Source: Globomyces pollinis-pini (Eukaryota > Chytridiomycota > Chytridiomycetes > Rhizophydiales > Globomycetaceae). Taken from it: a stretch of 20,916 bases of DNA. The translations under genes were made by a program, and so were the position numbers. Below, one piece after another: positions 10,422-20,916 of the stretch. The stretch is from NCBI GenBank assembly GCA_025399215.1, contig MU621379.1:1-20916 (forward strand). Direction: 5' to 3'. The notes beneath the pieces are model-generated. The model saw only the letters and a program-made list of their open reading frames with translations, did no database searches and was not told where the DNA came from. Each line of letters starts with the position of its first letter. Positions within the stretch are counted from its first letter, which is position 1.

Positions 10422-11907
10422 TCACAATTTTGATAAAGTACTGTTGTTTAGATAGTCTTTGAGTTGTTGAATTTGAATCAATACAGTTTTCTTACTAGTA
10501 CCACCCAATGAACAACGTTGTTCAATGGACCGTTCAAAGTCCCATACTTTTAATACATCATCTTCAAATTGGTCATGAAGTGTTTTCAAATCTGATACTG
10601 AAAGTTCACTCATAGGTACTCCTCGTTGTTCAGCCATACGAACTGCCTGACCTGAAATGTGGTGAGTTTGGCGGAATGGAACTCCTTTTCGAACAAGATA
10701 CTCAGCCAAGTCTGTTGCTAACATGTCCTTACTTAAAGCAGCTTTCATCTTCAATGAGTTGACCTAAACTAGTGAGACTAATGAATCAAACCTTTAAAGT
10801 TGACAACACACCGGTAGATATTTGAATACAACCTGATAATGTGTCAATTGCATCAAATAATGGTTCTTTATCCTCTTGAAGATCTTTGTTATAGGTACTA
10901 GCCAAACCCTTGTATGTCATCAAGAAACCACTCATCTATATATAAAAGTTCGAAAAAGTATTACATCTCCAAACACTCTACCAGACTTTCCTCTAATTAA
11001 TTCCAAAGAGTCTGGATTTTTCTTTTGAGGCATCAAGCTGGATCCTGTAGAATAGGCATCCGCCAATGAGATAAAGCCAAATTCGGCAGAACAATAATTG
11101 ATCAAGTCTTCTGACCATCGAGAAAGATGAACCATCGTTAGAGATCCCCAGAATAAGAATTCTGCAACAAAATCACGGTCAGAAACAGCATAAAGAGAGT
11201 TTGGAACAATTCCATCAAATCCTAATTCTTTGGCCAAAAACTCTCTGTCAATCTCAAATGGATTTCCTGCTAAAGCTCCACACCCTAATGGACATTGGTT
11301 GAATCGAGCTACCAATGAATCCAAACGATCCAGATCAGCTTTCCAACTCCATGCATGATTCAATATCCAATGAGACCATCGAATAGGTTGTGCACGTTGG
11401 AGATGAGTATAACCCTAGACATTATTAAACGATTTTAATGGTATAAATTACGGGCATTATAATATCAATTTCAGATTGAGCTCGTTCAATAGCAACTTTG
11501 ATGAAAGATTTCAAATGCGTTTGTAATTCTAGACAAGCGTCACGTAAATACATACGCAAGTCAGTTGCAACTTGATCATTACGACTTCTTCCCGTATGCA
11601 ATTTACCAGCAACTGATCCTACCAGTTCACCTAATCGTCTTTCATTGGCGGTATGGATATCTTCATCAGCTGGTTTTAGAACGAATTTATTGGACAACCA
11701 TTCATCAGCAATGATATCTAAACCCCTGACCAAATCATCACATTCTTGTTTAGTTATTAGTTTTCGATGCATTAGAGCTTTTGCATATGCTTGAGAACCC
11801 TTGCAGTCTACCTTTGCCATTCGTTTATCGAAATGAATTGAGGCATTGAATTGCTCCATCAAAGGATCTGTCTTTCCTGTAAATCTTCCTCCCCATAATT
11901 GTGCCAT
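10422..11907 (-). CDS. ARG4: argininosuccinate lyase
   Basis: Last step of arginine biosynthesis: splits argininosuccinate into arginine and fumarate, as a cytosolic homotetramer. Exons 11907-11452, 11414-10965, 10935-10792 and 10763-10422 join to 463 aa, the same length class as yeast Arg4 and human ASL. All three introns (37, 29 and 28 nt) are phase 0. The fumarase/aspartase superfamily motifs are intact: start [53 protein letters not shown] across the first splice, [15 protein letters not shown], and the signature [20 protein letters not shown] with the catalytic serine loop. The C-terminus has [19 protein letters not shown]. The third intron begins GTTTGA, a weaker 5' splice site. No missing residue or frameshift is seen, so the enzyme should be active. 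Confidence 0.97.
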
Positions 11908-12095
11908 TGTAAATAGATTACAAAATCAATAGAAAAAATACTTTGCAAATCAAACAGATGAAGGAGATGGATGATAAATGGATGATCAAGAGTTTCATCA
12001 GCGATTTCAAACAGAACAGATGAATTTATTAGAGAACAGCAGACTGTAGTCTTTGAATGGATAGGATCTTAAACTTGGATTAAAATGTGTGTTTA

Positions 12096-13147
12096 TTAAG
12101 CAATTTTAATGATTTGTTTACCATGATTATCTCCTTTAAGCATCCCAACAAAAGCATCGGGAGCATTATCAATACCTTCGATTATGTGTTCTTTGTACTT
12201 CAACTTCCCTTCAGTTATCCACGTTGTGATATCTTTAGAAAATTGCATCATGAACTCACGATTAATCATTTGTTCACCAATCGTAAATCCTTCCATAATA
12301 AGTTGCTTCCCAATCAGCAATGCTAGGTTTTTCATTCCATAAGGAGTCTCCAAATTGTATTGAGATATCATTCCACTACACCATTAATTCGACATTGGAC
12401 TTACCATTCTACTAATCGACCGTGAAGATTCATATGCAGCAACACTGTATCTAAAGTTTCACCACCAACATTATCATAATAGACATCAATTCCTTTTGGA
12501 CATAATTCCTTAAGTTTTTCAGATTGATTGGCAACTGTTTTATAATTAAATGCTGCATCGTATCCAAATTCTGAAATTAATGATTGAACTTTATCATCAC
12601 TTCCTGCTGATCCAACAACGTAACATCCTTTTAGTTTGGCTATCTGTCCAACTACGGATCCAACAGCTCCAGCTGCACCACTAACAAACACAGTGTTTCC
12701 TGGAAGAGGTTTTCCAAGATTTAGTAAACCATGATAGGCAGTTGCACCAGGCATTCCAAGAATACCAAGGAAATAAGAAAGTGGAACATCCAAAGGGTTC
12801 ACAATCTTTCTTGCAGGAGCACCTGATGGAATAATGGTGTACTCTTCCCAACCAATAAAGGCAGATACAATATCTCCTTTGACCAAACCTTCTCGTGTAG
12901 ATTCCACCACTTCTGCAATCCCACCACCAGTTAGAACTTGATCAAGTTGAAAAGAAGCGGAATAGCTTTTAACATTGGTATTCATCTTGCCACGCATATA
13001 AGGATCCAATGAGAGATATAGATTCTTTAAGAGTACTTGGTCGTCCTTCAATTCAGTAGACAGATTGTTAATTTGGACTTGCATATGGGAAGGTTTGACC
13101 CAACCATTACCTGGATCTTGTTTGAAGATAACTTGCTTATTTTGCAT
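12096..13147 (-). CDS. NADP-dependent double-bond reductase (MDR family, YML131W/PTGR-like)
   Basis: Exons 13147-12405 and 12375-12096, joined across a 29-nt intron, give 340 aa. The protein belongs to the zinc-free leukotriene B4 dehydrogenase / prostaglandin reductase branch of medium-chain reductases, which reduce alpha,beta-unsaturated aldehydes and ketones with NADPH. Landmarks: LYLSLDPYMRGKM near the N-terminus, GITMPGATAYHG-like LGMPGATAYHGLLNLG, the Rossmann loop VSGAAGAVGSVVGQIAKLKG, VGSAGSDDKV, and VYYDNVGGETLD. The splice restores CGMISQYN, a hallmark of the family. Catalytic zinc cysteines are absent, as expected. Its upstream region carries repeated GGCCGAA motifs (13201-13246, inverted copy 13325-13331) that could be control sites. 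Yeast relatives respond to oxidative stress; that is family knowledge, not shown here. Confidence 0.93.
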
Positions 13148-13200
13148 ATTTTTGATTTGTTGTTCATTCTCGATGCTTTGTTATTTATATTCGATTATTT

Positions 13201-13331
13201 GGCCGAACAATCACTTACACAAGGCCGAATTGGTAATTGAGCCGAAAAAAGCAGCACCTTCGCCCAATTAAATGTGAATAGTTTACACCACTCAATGGTT
13301 TTTCATACCCGAACAATGAATTCGCTCGGCC
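13201..13331 (-). promoter_or_regulatory. clustered GGCCGAA motifs upstream of the reductase
   Basis: In AT-rich surroundings, GGCCGAA occurs at 13201-13207 and 13223-13229, AGCCGAA at 13240-13246, and an inverted copy (CTCGGCC) at 13325-13331. Relative to the reductase ATG the first three lie 54-99 bp upstream, a usual place for activator sites. No known factor is assigned. The region could equally serve the RRM gene's 3' end by chance. Confidence 0.35.
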
Positions 13332-13413
13332 TTTTCTACATATACAATTTATTTGTTCGTCACTCCAGTCAATATTAAACCTTTATTAGATTTTTATTTG
13401 GTTCAGCAACCAT

Positions 13414-14350
13414 TTAAAATTCAGAGTTTTCTTTAGGAAATGGCTCTTTGATACGGTTAAACTCTTCTTGAGGTATATACTTTTCCACATACATCTTCGC
13501 TCCTTGAAATGACAATCCATCCAGCTCAGTAATTGCTCTTTCTGCATCTTCTTTCACTTCATAATGTACAAATCCAAATGAAAGTTTACTTTGACCAGTT
13601 AATATAGCATGTGGTCCAATAGTTTTGTGCAAAGTTTTGCTCAACTCCTTCATATCTAATGGCTCACTTCTTCCGACATATAGCAATCTCTTATTTCTAA
13701 TTATTGAGATTCACTTATCGACTAACCTTTCAAAATCACTTTCAGATCCTTCTTTTTCAGCTGGTAAAGAAACATTGACTTTAAATCCAGCATTTTTTAA
13801 ATCAGCCAATGCTACCAATGCTTTATCTCTTGCCTCGTTAGTCAGGCAATCAACAAAACAAAATTTTGTAGCTGAAGATTAGTGATGGAGAAAAAAATTA
13901 CGATTAGTTGGTTTAAATCTAATGTTTTTCACTTTGCCGTACTGACTTGCTTCATCATATAACTCTTGGAATGTATGAGCGACTCCACGATCAAATCCAG
14001 CAAACAAACTAAAAGATGAATCCAAGAATCGAATACGTATTTGAGAAGCTTCTATCCGATGGTTTTAACTCATATCCTCGATCACGTTTATCGTTTAACA
14101 TTGCAATAGCTGATTTTGAATCTTCAAAGTCAATAAATGCACATCCAGCTAAAACTGATTAGATTTATGATACCTTACCATTTAATTTTGGACGAAAATC
14201 GACAACACAAGGGCCAATTTTTTCAAACGTAGAATTCAAGACAGTTCGATCTACAGTACTGTAAACACCTTTAAATTTGATTGAATGCAAGGATCGATAA
14301 AAGACTGGAATATTGTACGCTGAACCTAATAATCGTCTGAAGATTGTCAT
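13414..14350 (-). CDS. three-RRM RNA-binding protein, possibly mitochondrial
   Basis: Exons 14350-14179, 14148-14086, 14051-13902, 13871-13727 and 13696-13414 join to 270 aa; the introns are 30, 34, 30 and 30 nt. Three RRM-like units follow one another. Unit 1 spans about 28-85 with GCAFIDFEDSKSAIAMLNDK as RNP1. Unit 2 spans about 85-165 (FCFVDCLTNEARDKALVAL). Unit 3 is the clearest (LLYVGRSEPLD as RNP2 and LSFGFVHYEVKEDAERAI as RNP1). The N-terminus MTIFRRLLGSAYNIPVFYR is basic, free of acidic residues and amphipathic, as in mitochondrial presequences. The exact orthologue is not recognised. The ATG at 14350 is used; the frame runs further up but only to non-ATG codons. Two introns use weak donors (GTGATC and GTTAGT). 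Confidence 0.83.
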
Positions 14351-14528
14351 TTGAAAAATAAAAAATGAATTCAATTCAAAATTCCATTAAAATTTTGTCC
14401 TATCATCCAACAGCTATCTGAACGGAAATAGACGAGACTTTATGTCGTTAAGTTTGATTATGGAGCATCAGCACTTCAAGATCTCAAATAATGTTCATTT
14501 TATCATTTGTGTTCATTTATTACCCAAG

Positions 14529-15155
14529 TTACAATAAAACTGCAACAATAGCAAGTGATAATCCAGTTATGAAAGACAAGGAATGACCTTCAAGGGCACC
14601 ACTGACAACTCCATAGGCATTGTTGTCTTGGATTTTATCTGCATAAGCTGGAGTTGGAGTGGTGTACAATGGCTTTTCAGTTTGATAGGCTGGTTTTCCA
14701 GTTGTAACCGTGATGATTGGATTACTATATCCAGGGTTAGTAGTGGTATAAGATGGGGCTCCATAACTTGGGGTAGAAGTTTGATACACTGGTAATTCTG
14801 TGGTGTAGACAGGTGCAGTTGAATAACTTGGTTTCTGGTAGTCCACAGTCACGATTGGCTTATTATAATCTGGAGTCACGATTGGTTTGTAATCTGGAGT
14901 GACTATTGGTTTGTAATCTTGGGTCACGATTGGTTTGTTGTATTCTGCAGTGACTACTGGAGGTGTATACACAGGTGTAGGGGTATATTTTGGTTCTTCG
15001 ACTTTTGAATATGCCGGAGTGATAATAGGGTTTGCATATGCTTCGGTGTGAATTGGTATTTGATCCTTATAAGCTTCAGATGGAGTCGCGTAAGTTGTTG
15101 TTGGAGCTTTACCAGCCTTTGCTACCAATACCACTGATAATAGTTCAAAAATCAT
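14529..15155 (-). CDS. Tyr/Pro/Thr-rich repetitive surface protein with GPI-type tail
   Basis: An uninterrupted 208-aa frame. It starts with a short hydrophobic leader (MIFELLSVVLVAKAG), then a low-complexity body rich in Tyr, Pro and Thr, and ends in a hydrophobic tail (SFITGLSLAIVAVLL) preceded by small residues (VVSGALEG), the usual layout of a GPI-anchored cell-surface or wall protein. The centre has four copies of an octad-like unit, [N]KPIVTxDY (about residues 69-103). No catalytic domain is present. The leader lacks the usual basic start, so either the signal is atypical or a short upstream exon is missing. An intronless frame is unusual among its neighbours. Function is probably structural or adhesive; this is inferred from composition only. 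Confidence 0.7.
   Translation of the reverse strand: MIFELLSVVLVAKAGKAPTTTYATPSEAYKDQIPIHTEAYANPIITPAYSKVEEPKYTPTPVYTPPVVTAEYNKPIVTQDYKPIVTPDYKPIVTPDYNKPIVTVDYQKPSYSTAPVYTTELPVYQTSTPSYGAPSYTTTNPGYSNPIITVTTGKPAYQTEKPLYTTPTPAYADKIQDNNAYGVVSGALEGHSLSFITGLSLAIVAVLL
14848..14960 (-). repeat. tandem coding repeat, [N]KPIVTxDY units
   Basis: Four imperfect units of 24-27 nt within the surface-protein gene. On the + strand each contains a core such as ATTGGTTTGTAATCTGG. The units keep the reading frame and vary only in a three-base Asn insertion and in the base before DY (Gln, Pro, Pro, Val). Such arrays often change copy number between strains. Confidence 0.8.
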
Positions 15156-15659
15156 TTTTTGAATTTAGTATTGGAATTCTTTTGGATTAAATACAACGAA
15201 GGCGTGGGTCCATGATATCACATTGGGTTGGGTCCAGTTTCTAGTTCCAGAATTCTTAGTAGGTCAGGCATTTTATGATGCCACTTTTTTAAGGGAGAGT
15301 CTCTGTAGTCAAAATTTGAAGGTAAGACAGTTCCGCTCAAAATGTTGCATAACTGTTTAAATACTGAGTTTAAAGCTCAATTTCTGTCCTAAGACTTTTA
15401 ATTCGTTTTCATGGGGTACACTGTCAGTTTCATTGATATTGCATTCAATATATTCGTAAACTTGCTGAAAAGTATCGTGTCCAATTGTTCGTTTAGAAAA
15501 GAACTTTTAAAACCCAAATATATTCTTGAAGTAAAAGATTCTACCCTCGAAGTTCTTGCATAGACCCAAAGTTTCTTATTTGGGCAGTGCATGGAATTCT
15601 TTTCTTTTGTTACAAAACCGATTGAATTCGTTAATCAATTAGAATATTAACAATTAAGA
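15156..15659. other. divergent promoter region, no gene recognised
   Basis: 504 bp between the surface-protein gene (-) and the carrier gene (+). No convincing frame is seen; a 64-codon minus frame at 15398-15592 has no family features. The 8-mer TGGGTCCA occurs twice at 15205-15212 and 15229-15236, 24 nt apart, within 85 bp of the surface-protein ATG. Confidence 0.45.
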
Positions 15660-16865
15660 ATGCAGTACAACAATAGAGAACATGCCAAAGGATTTGCTGC
15701 TGGTGCTTTAGGTTCGTTTTTGCAAAAGTGATTTGATTGTATTATAGCTGCTTGTGGTGCTGTTACATTCACAAATCCTTGGGAAGTTGTCAAAACTAGA
15801 TTACAATTGCAAGTAAATTTTTACATATACCTAAATATAGGGGGAATTACAAGCGAAAACTGCTGTGGGTGTCAATAAACCATATGGAAGTGCAATAACG
15901 ACTTTTGGAAAGATTTTTATGAACGAAGGTGTAACAGGATTACAGAGAGGTTTAATGCCTGCTTATATCTATCAAGTCTTTCTCAATGGTTTGATAGAAA
16001 TTATTAACATCCAGGATTCAGATTAGGATCCTATGAACCCCTTAAAAATTACATTCAATTTCATATTGTGGATCCAATTGCTGGAGCTCCTAATTCCAGC
16101 CCATTAATCGCTATGGTCAGCAGTGGTGCATTGGCCGGTGTTATGGGAGCTGCCATTGCTTCTCCATTCTTCCTCATCAAAACTGTACATTATTAAAATG
16201 ATTCACCATTATAGAGGATGCAAGCATATACCAAAGGCAGTGCCATTTCAGTAGGTCATCAGCATACATATGTTGAAAAGGGGACTTTCCATTCACTTAA
16301 ATTTATTTTTCAACAGGATGGATTAAGAGGTCTTTGGAGAGGAGCCGATGCCTCAATGTAAACTTTCAATTCAATTTATTTGTTAGGTTACGAACCGGTG
16401 TTGGTTCATCAGTCCAATTACCAAGTTACGATATCATAAAAAATTATCTATTCAAAACAGGATATTTTGACAAATACGGTGGAACCAAATCGGTACAATT
16501 ACATTTCGCAGCTAGTTTAGGAACCAGTTTACTTGTTTGTACAGCAATGAATCCATTCGATGTTGCAATGACTAGAATGTACAATCAAAAAGATGGTAAT
16601 ACATACAAGAATGTAGCAGATTGTATTGCCAAAACTCTGCGATATGAAGGTATTACTGCATTTTTCAAAGGTATCTCATTTTATATCTAATGATAGGATA
16701 CTCAGCGCATTATCTTCGAATTGGGTAATTTCTTATTTCAGTCTCATGATTTATTAGACCTCATACCATATTAACTTTTATGTTTTTGGTAATTGTGTAA
16801 GATTAACAGTTTAGGAACAAACGAAACGATTTGTTGAAAAGGTTGATTCCACACTTTTTGCATAA
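15660..16865 (+). CDS. OAC1: mitochondrial oxaloacetate/sulfate-type carrier (Oac1-like)
   Basis: A six-helix SLC25 carrier of the inner mitochondrial membrane, of the branch that moves oxaloacetate, sulfate and thiosulfate in yeast. Nine exons (15660-15711, 15748-15812, 15841-15988, 16015-16184, 16215-16357, 16387-16670, 16697-16724, 16758-16788, 16815-16865) join to 323 aa; yeast Oac1 is about the same length. The introns are 26-36 nt. Three carrier signatures are present: NPWEVVKTRLQLQ, SPFFLIKTRMQ (Asp/Glu position replaced by Phe, as in this branch) and NPFDVAMTRMYNQ. The C-terminus GYSAHYLRIGPHTILTFMFL plus EQTK matches Oac1 and only appears after removing three introns. Exons 7 and 8 are 28 and 31 nt, the same size as the introns beside them. 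Substrate is inferred from overall resemblance; SLC25A34/35 are animal relatives. Confidence 0.92.
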
Positions 16866-17010
16866 ATATGGTCAGAGTCTTGGTGATTCCAGTTTACGTT
16901 ATCCAATAAAGCATTAGATTAATTCAATCAATCATATATAGACACATCTCAATACTTCTTTCAACACCATGCTGTTTTTATAGAATTAAGTTATATTGGA
17001 ATAAACATAT

Positions 17011-18337
<1,327 letters not shown>

Positions 18338-18355
18338 ACTCCAAAAAGAACTCAA

Positions 18356-18370
18356 CAAAAAAAAAAAAAA
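18356..18370. repeat. homopolymer A tract
   Basis: An unbroken run of about 14 A on the + strand (T on the sense strand) lies in the 66-bp gap between the phosphatase stop and the MYST ATG. It may help as a T-rich promoter or 3'-end element; a role is not shown. Confidence 0.6.
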
Positions 18371-18402
18371 TACTTGATCTGCATTAGAATGAAGAGTTAT
18401 AT

Positions 18403-19888
18403 TTAAAGCTTGGATCGAATGGGAGTTTTTCCTTTTAATACTTGAACCCATGAATTCAACTGTCCTCCACCTGCTTGTTGATATGGTCGTACATTCTCAA
18501 TGAATTTCCCTTCTGCTTCAATAGTTTTTCCTAAATGTACAACATTGATCGTCATATCATCTCGATATCTACGACTATACGGTGCAGATATAGAAAGATG
18601 ATGTTGGATTCGAGTAGGATCTTCCAACTTGCCACCGGAATCTGCTCCGGATAGGGCCGCATTCATCAATGTTGTGGCATAGTTTCCTTTATATTTGTCT
18701 TCAAGTAATTTTCCTACGATATCCACACTTTTTGACGAGGAAAGCTCATCCCAAAGACCATCACAAGCTAATATCAGAAAAGAATCTGCAGAATCTCTTT
18801 GATAGTGAATGACTTCCGGTTCCGCAGTAACGTATGGAGGTGTATGATAATTCTTTGGAATGTAGCGCAATCCTATAGATTAGGGTTATTATATTTACCG
18901 TTAGGATAGAGGTGTGGCAATATGATTTCTTGAATATTTAAAGGCCATTTATACCTTGCATCTCCAATACTGCGAGTAGGTTGTAATCCACCCAATACTC
19001 TGTTTCTCCAAACCACTGTCTCTTCTTCACCTGGGTGTTCGTTCAATATTCTTCGGTATTCCTCTGGGTTCATTGTAGTATGATCGTTTGATAAATCAAT
19101 CGCTTCGTAAAGCTGCATTCCGTCCTTTGAGTAATTTCGGTTTCTTCCAAGTACTGCACGACAATCACCAGCAGATGCAACATATATATCGGTATCATCT
19201 ACATATGCCACCATTGCACAAGATCCACTCGCAGCCGCTCTCAGGCTTTTAAGAATGTTTTGATAATCCGTTTGAGTTCGTTCAAATAGATTAAACCATG
19301 ATGCTTTTGTTGTAATTGAACCATTGATTTTATCTTTGTCTAATTCAATAAAAGCATCTTTCATGGCTTTCTTAATATGATCTGCCTTTTTCACACCATT
19401 CGGTATTGGTTTTGAAATATGATGAGATACGTACGTTGCCATATAATCCATAACTCTAAACTTGTTAATTATCAAAATGAATACAGCTTCCCACATTCTG
19501 CACCCCCATGCCCATCATATATTCCTAATAGAATTCCATCATTAAAAATATGTTCTGAATGATAATCTTCCATTGGATTGTTTGATGGTAATGAATTAAA
19601 ATCTAATCTTGGGATTGACTTTATATTTGGATTAAGAAATGACTCATTTTTCTTTATCAATTCGTTTACTTGGTTCATTGGTAAGATCATACTAACAGGT
19701 GGTAATGAACGTAACTTTGATTGAATCTTTTCTTCTGGTTGATTAAATGTCAAGTACCCTAAAGCACTAATACAAACTAAAGATCCTAAACCTAAAAATA
19801 TCCTTTTTGTAGTCGATTGTTTGACTGATGAGAACGTTCGTAATTGGTTTTGAAATGGAATTTTTCTTTTAAACATAAAGAAATTCAT
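18403..19888 (-). CDS. PTC5: mitochondrial PP2C phosphatase (pyruvate dehydrogenase phosphatase, Ptc5-like)
   Basis: Exons 19888-19485, 19455-18899 and 18872-18403 join to 476 aa; the introns are 29 and 26 nt. PP2C enzymes are Mn/Mg-dependent Ser/Thr phosphatases, and this branch dephosphorylates and activates the E1-alpha subunit of pyruvate dehydrogenase. Metal-site motifs are all present: NNPMEDYHSEH, LGIYDGHGGAECGK, SCAMVAYVDDTDIYVASAGD then CRAVLG, LGGLQPTRSIGDARYKWP, LILACDGLWDELSS, and RYRDDMTINVV. The first 50 residues are basic (MFKRKIPFQNQLRTF) followed by one hydrophobic helix (FLGLGSLVCISALGYLTF), which fits import into mitochondria and an inner-membrane anchor. It is transcribed toward the MYST gene, whose ATG is 66 bp beyond this stop. 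Confidence 0.93.
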
Positions 19889-20582
19889 TCAAAGACGATA
19901 GTCAATTTACACCAAAAGATGAGGTTGAATGGTAGTGACATTTATGGTGATCAATGATATCTGGCAATAGTATTAATGTTTGAGCATTTGCAAAATTGAA
20001 TTCTAACTGCATCATGTAATAAGGCAACTACGTAAAAACTCTAGTTAAACAAGACCTTGAATTGACTTCTAATCCATTCAATAAAAAAAATTGAATTGGA
20101 AGCATATATTCAAATATTGGAAAGCAATTTGCGTACAGAAATTACTTGTTCTAGAATGTTTCTTGTTTCTAGGAATTCGAATGTAGAAATTTAGTAGTAG
20201 ACATAAAGAAAATCGCTTTCAGAAGCAATGATGTTATAATCTATACCAAAGATGTTGATTATTTATCGAACTTGATTACATTGTAAAACGGAACACGATT
20301 TCCAACAATCTCAGCCTTGAACCCCCACAATGCCAATATCGACAAGTCAATGTCGAATAACTATCGATTCATGTAAACTATTCAATTTGTAGACGTGTGG
20401 AGGACAAATTAACACAGACACCATTTGGAATATTATGGCAGATTCCAAATACAATCAGTTCTGTTTTTAAACGTAACGTAATGGATTAAACTCAAATGGA
20501 CAGAGTTTATTACTATTCGTATGTTGGTATTTTGATAGTTTACACCACTTGGATACTTATTTGTGGGAAGTGTGTGTGACAA
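19889..20582. other. intergenic stretch, no gene recognised
   Basis: About 690 bp upstream of the phosphatase gene. Stops are frequent in all frames and no family motif, tRNA or rRNA is seen. A 7-bp hairpin (ATTCAAT, A7, ATTGAAT) sits at 20076-20096. It must hold the promoter of the phosphatase gene and perhaps that of the small gene to the right. Confidence 0.5.
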
Positions 20583-20775
20583 ATGATCAGGACGTTAAGA
20601 CATGTGCATGCGTAAGTTTTGTAGCTGTGTGATGATTCATCACAGACCTCATTTGATTGTTTTTGGCAGATTAGGAATTATATCACTTTCTTTACTCTTT
20701 TACGGAGTAATAACTACCGATGAATACAGTGAAGCAAAGGATATTGAATGGAACTTGAAGATGGAATGTCGGTGA
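20583..20775 (+). CDS. possible small single-helix protein
   Basis: Exons 20583-20611 and 20646-20775 joined over a 34-nt GTAAGT...CACAG intron (20612-20645) give about 52 aa. It starts MIRTLRHVHAPHLIVFGRLG, with one hydrophobic helix (GIISLSLLFYGVITT) and an acidic tail. An unspliced version from the ATG at 20608 (55 aa) uses the same tail frame, so the coding frame does not depend on the intron. The basic start and single helix would suit a small organelle-membrane protein, but no family is recognised. Further 3' exons are possible because GT-AG stretches follow the TGA. Confidence 0.35.
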
Positions 20776-20916
20776 AATACTGCTAATATTAGTGCTAAAG
20801 GTACGTAGGATGACGTGATCTTATGCGAACGCTATGATTAATGACATGCGTAAGGGTCCTGTTTAACATTACTCAATGAAAGCGATTCCATACTTCCGCT
20901 CATCCAATCCACATGG

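Noticed and set aside
12087..12326. Plus-strand frame of 79 codons
   Set aside because: It is antisense to the second exon of the reductase, whose family match is clear; no independent protein features.
13625..13882. Plus-strand frame of 85 codons
   Set aside because: It crosses the micro-intron and two exons of the RRM gene on the other strand.
15398..15592. Minus-strand frame in the divergent promoter
   Set aside because: Only 64 codons, no family signal, not joined to other frames by plausible introns.
20076..20096. A-rich hairpin as a transcription terminator
   Set aside because: A 7-bp AT-only stem is common by chance in this composition, and bacterial-type terminators do not apply in a eukaryote.

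Overview
The window is compact, AT-rich nuclear DNA from a eukaryote, most likely an early-diverging (zygomycete- or chytrid-grade) fungus or a close opisthokont relative. The grounds are: many spliceosomal introns, an Oac1-type mitochondrial carrier, a Ste14-type isoprenylcysteine methyltransferase, a Ptc5-type mitochondrial PP2C, a YML131W-like reductase, argininosuccinate lyase and a GPI-type surface protein. I cannot name the species. There is no bacterial operon, tRNA, rRNA, CRISPR array or transposon that I can see.

The open frames look broken because almost every gene is split by GT-AG introns of only 25-37 nt. Using protein-family conservation and reading frame, I rebuilt 12 gene models containing 51 introns. 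All joined lengths are multiples of three, and several proteins come out close to family length: alpha-COP 1219 aa, argininosuccinate lyase 463 aa, oxaloacetate carrier 323 aa. Only three introns fall outside 25-37 nt: 77, 87 and 59 nt. The 87- and 59-nt ones, both in a MYST acetyltransferase gene, read as three and two ordinary micro-introns set end to end (AG|GT) with no exon between them.

Layout, left to right. 1-91 (-) is a possible fragment of a gene running off the edge. 453-953 (+) is a stand-alone CaMKII association (hub) domain protein. 1109-1575 (+) is an unrecognised multi-pass membrane protein. 1566-2503 (+) is isoprenylcysteine carboxyl methyltransferase. 2676-6822 (+) is coatomer alpha in 16 exons. 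6922-8261 (-) is a casein-kinase-1-family pseudokinase. 8304-8781 is a poorly resolved region, perhaps a + strand membrane-protein gene. 8857-10123 (-) is an F-box-like protein. 10422-11907 (-) is argininosuccinate lyase. 12096-13147 (-) is an NADP-dependent double-bond reductase. 13414-14350 (-) is a three-RRM protein. 14529-15155 (-) is a repetitive surface protein with a GPI-type tail. 15660-16865 (+) is an oxaloacetate/sulfate-type mitochondrial carrier. 17011-18337 (-) is a MYST histone acetyltransferase. 18403-19888 (-) is a mitochondrial PP2C phosphatase. 20583-20775 (+) may be a small one-helix protein.

The genes do not form one pathway. They are a sample of housekeeping functions: COPI coat, CaaX methylation, arginine synthesis, mitochondrial metabolism and chromatin acetylation. 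The points most worth a second look are the tandem micro-introns with a hairpin over their junction, the CK1 pseudokinase with both catalytic motifs lost, and the free-standing CaMKII hub domain.
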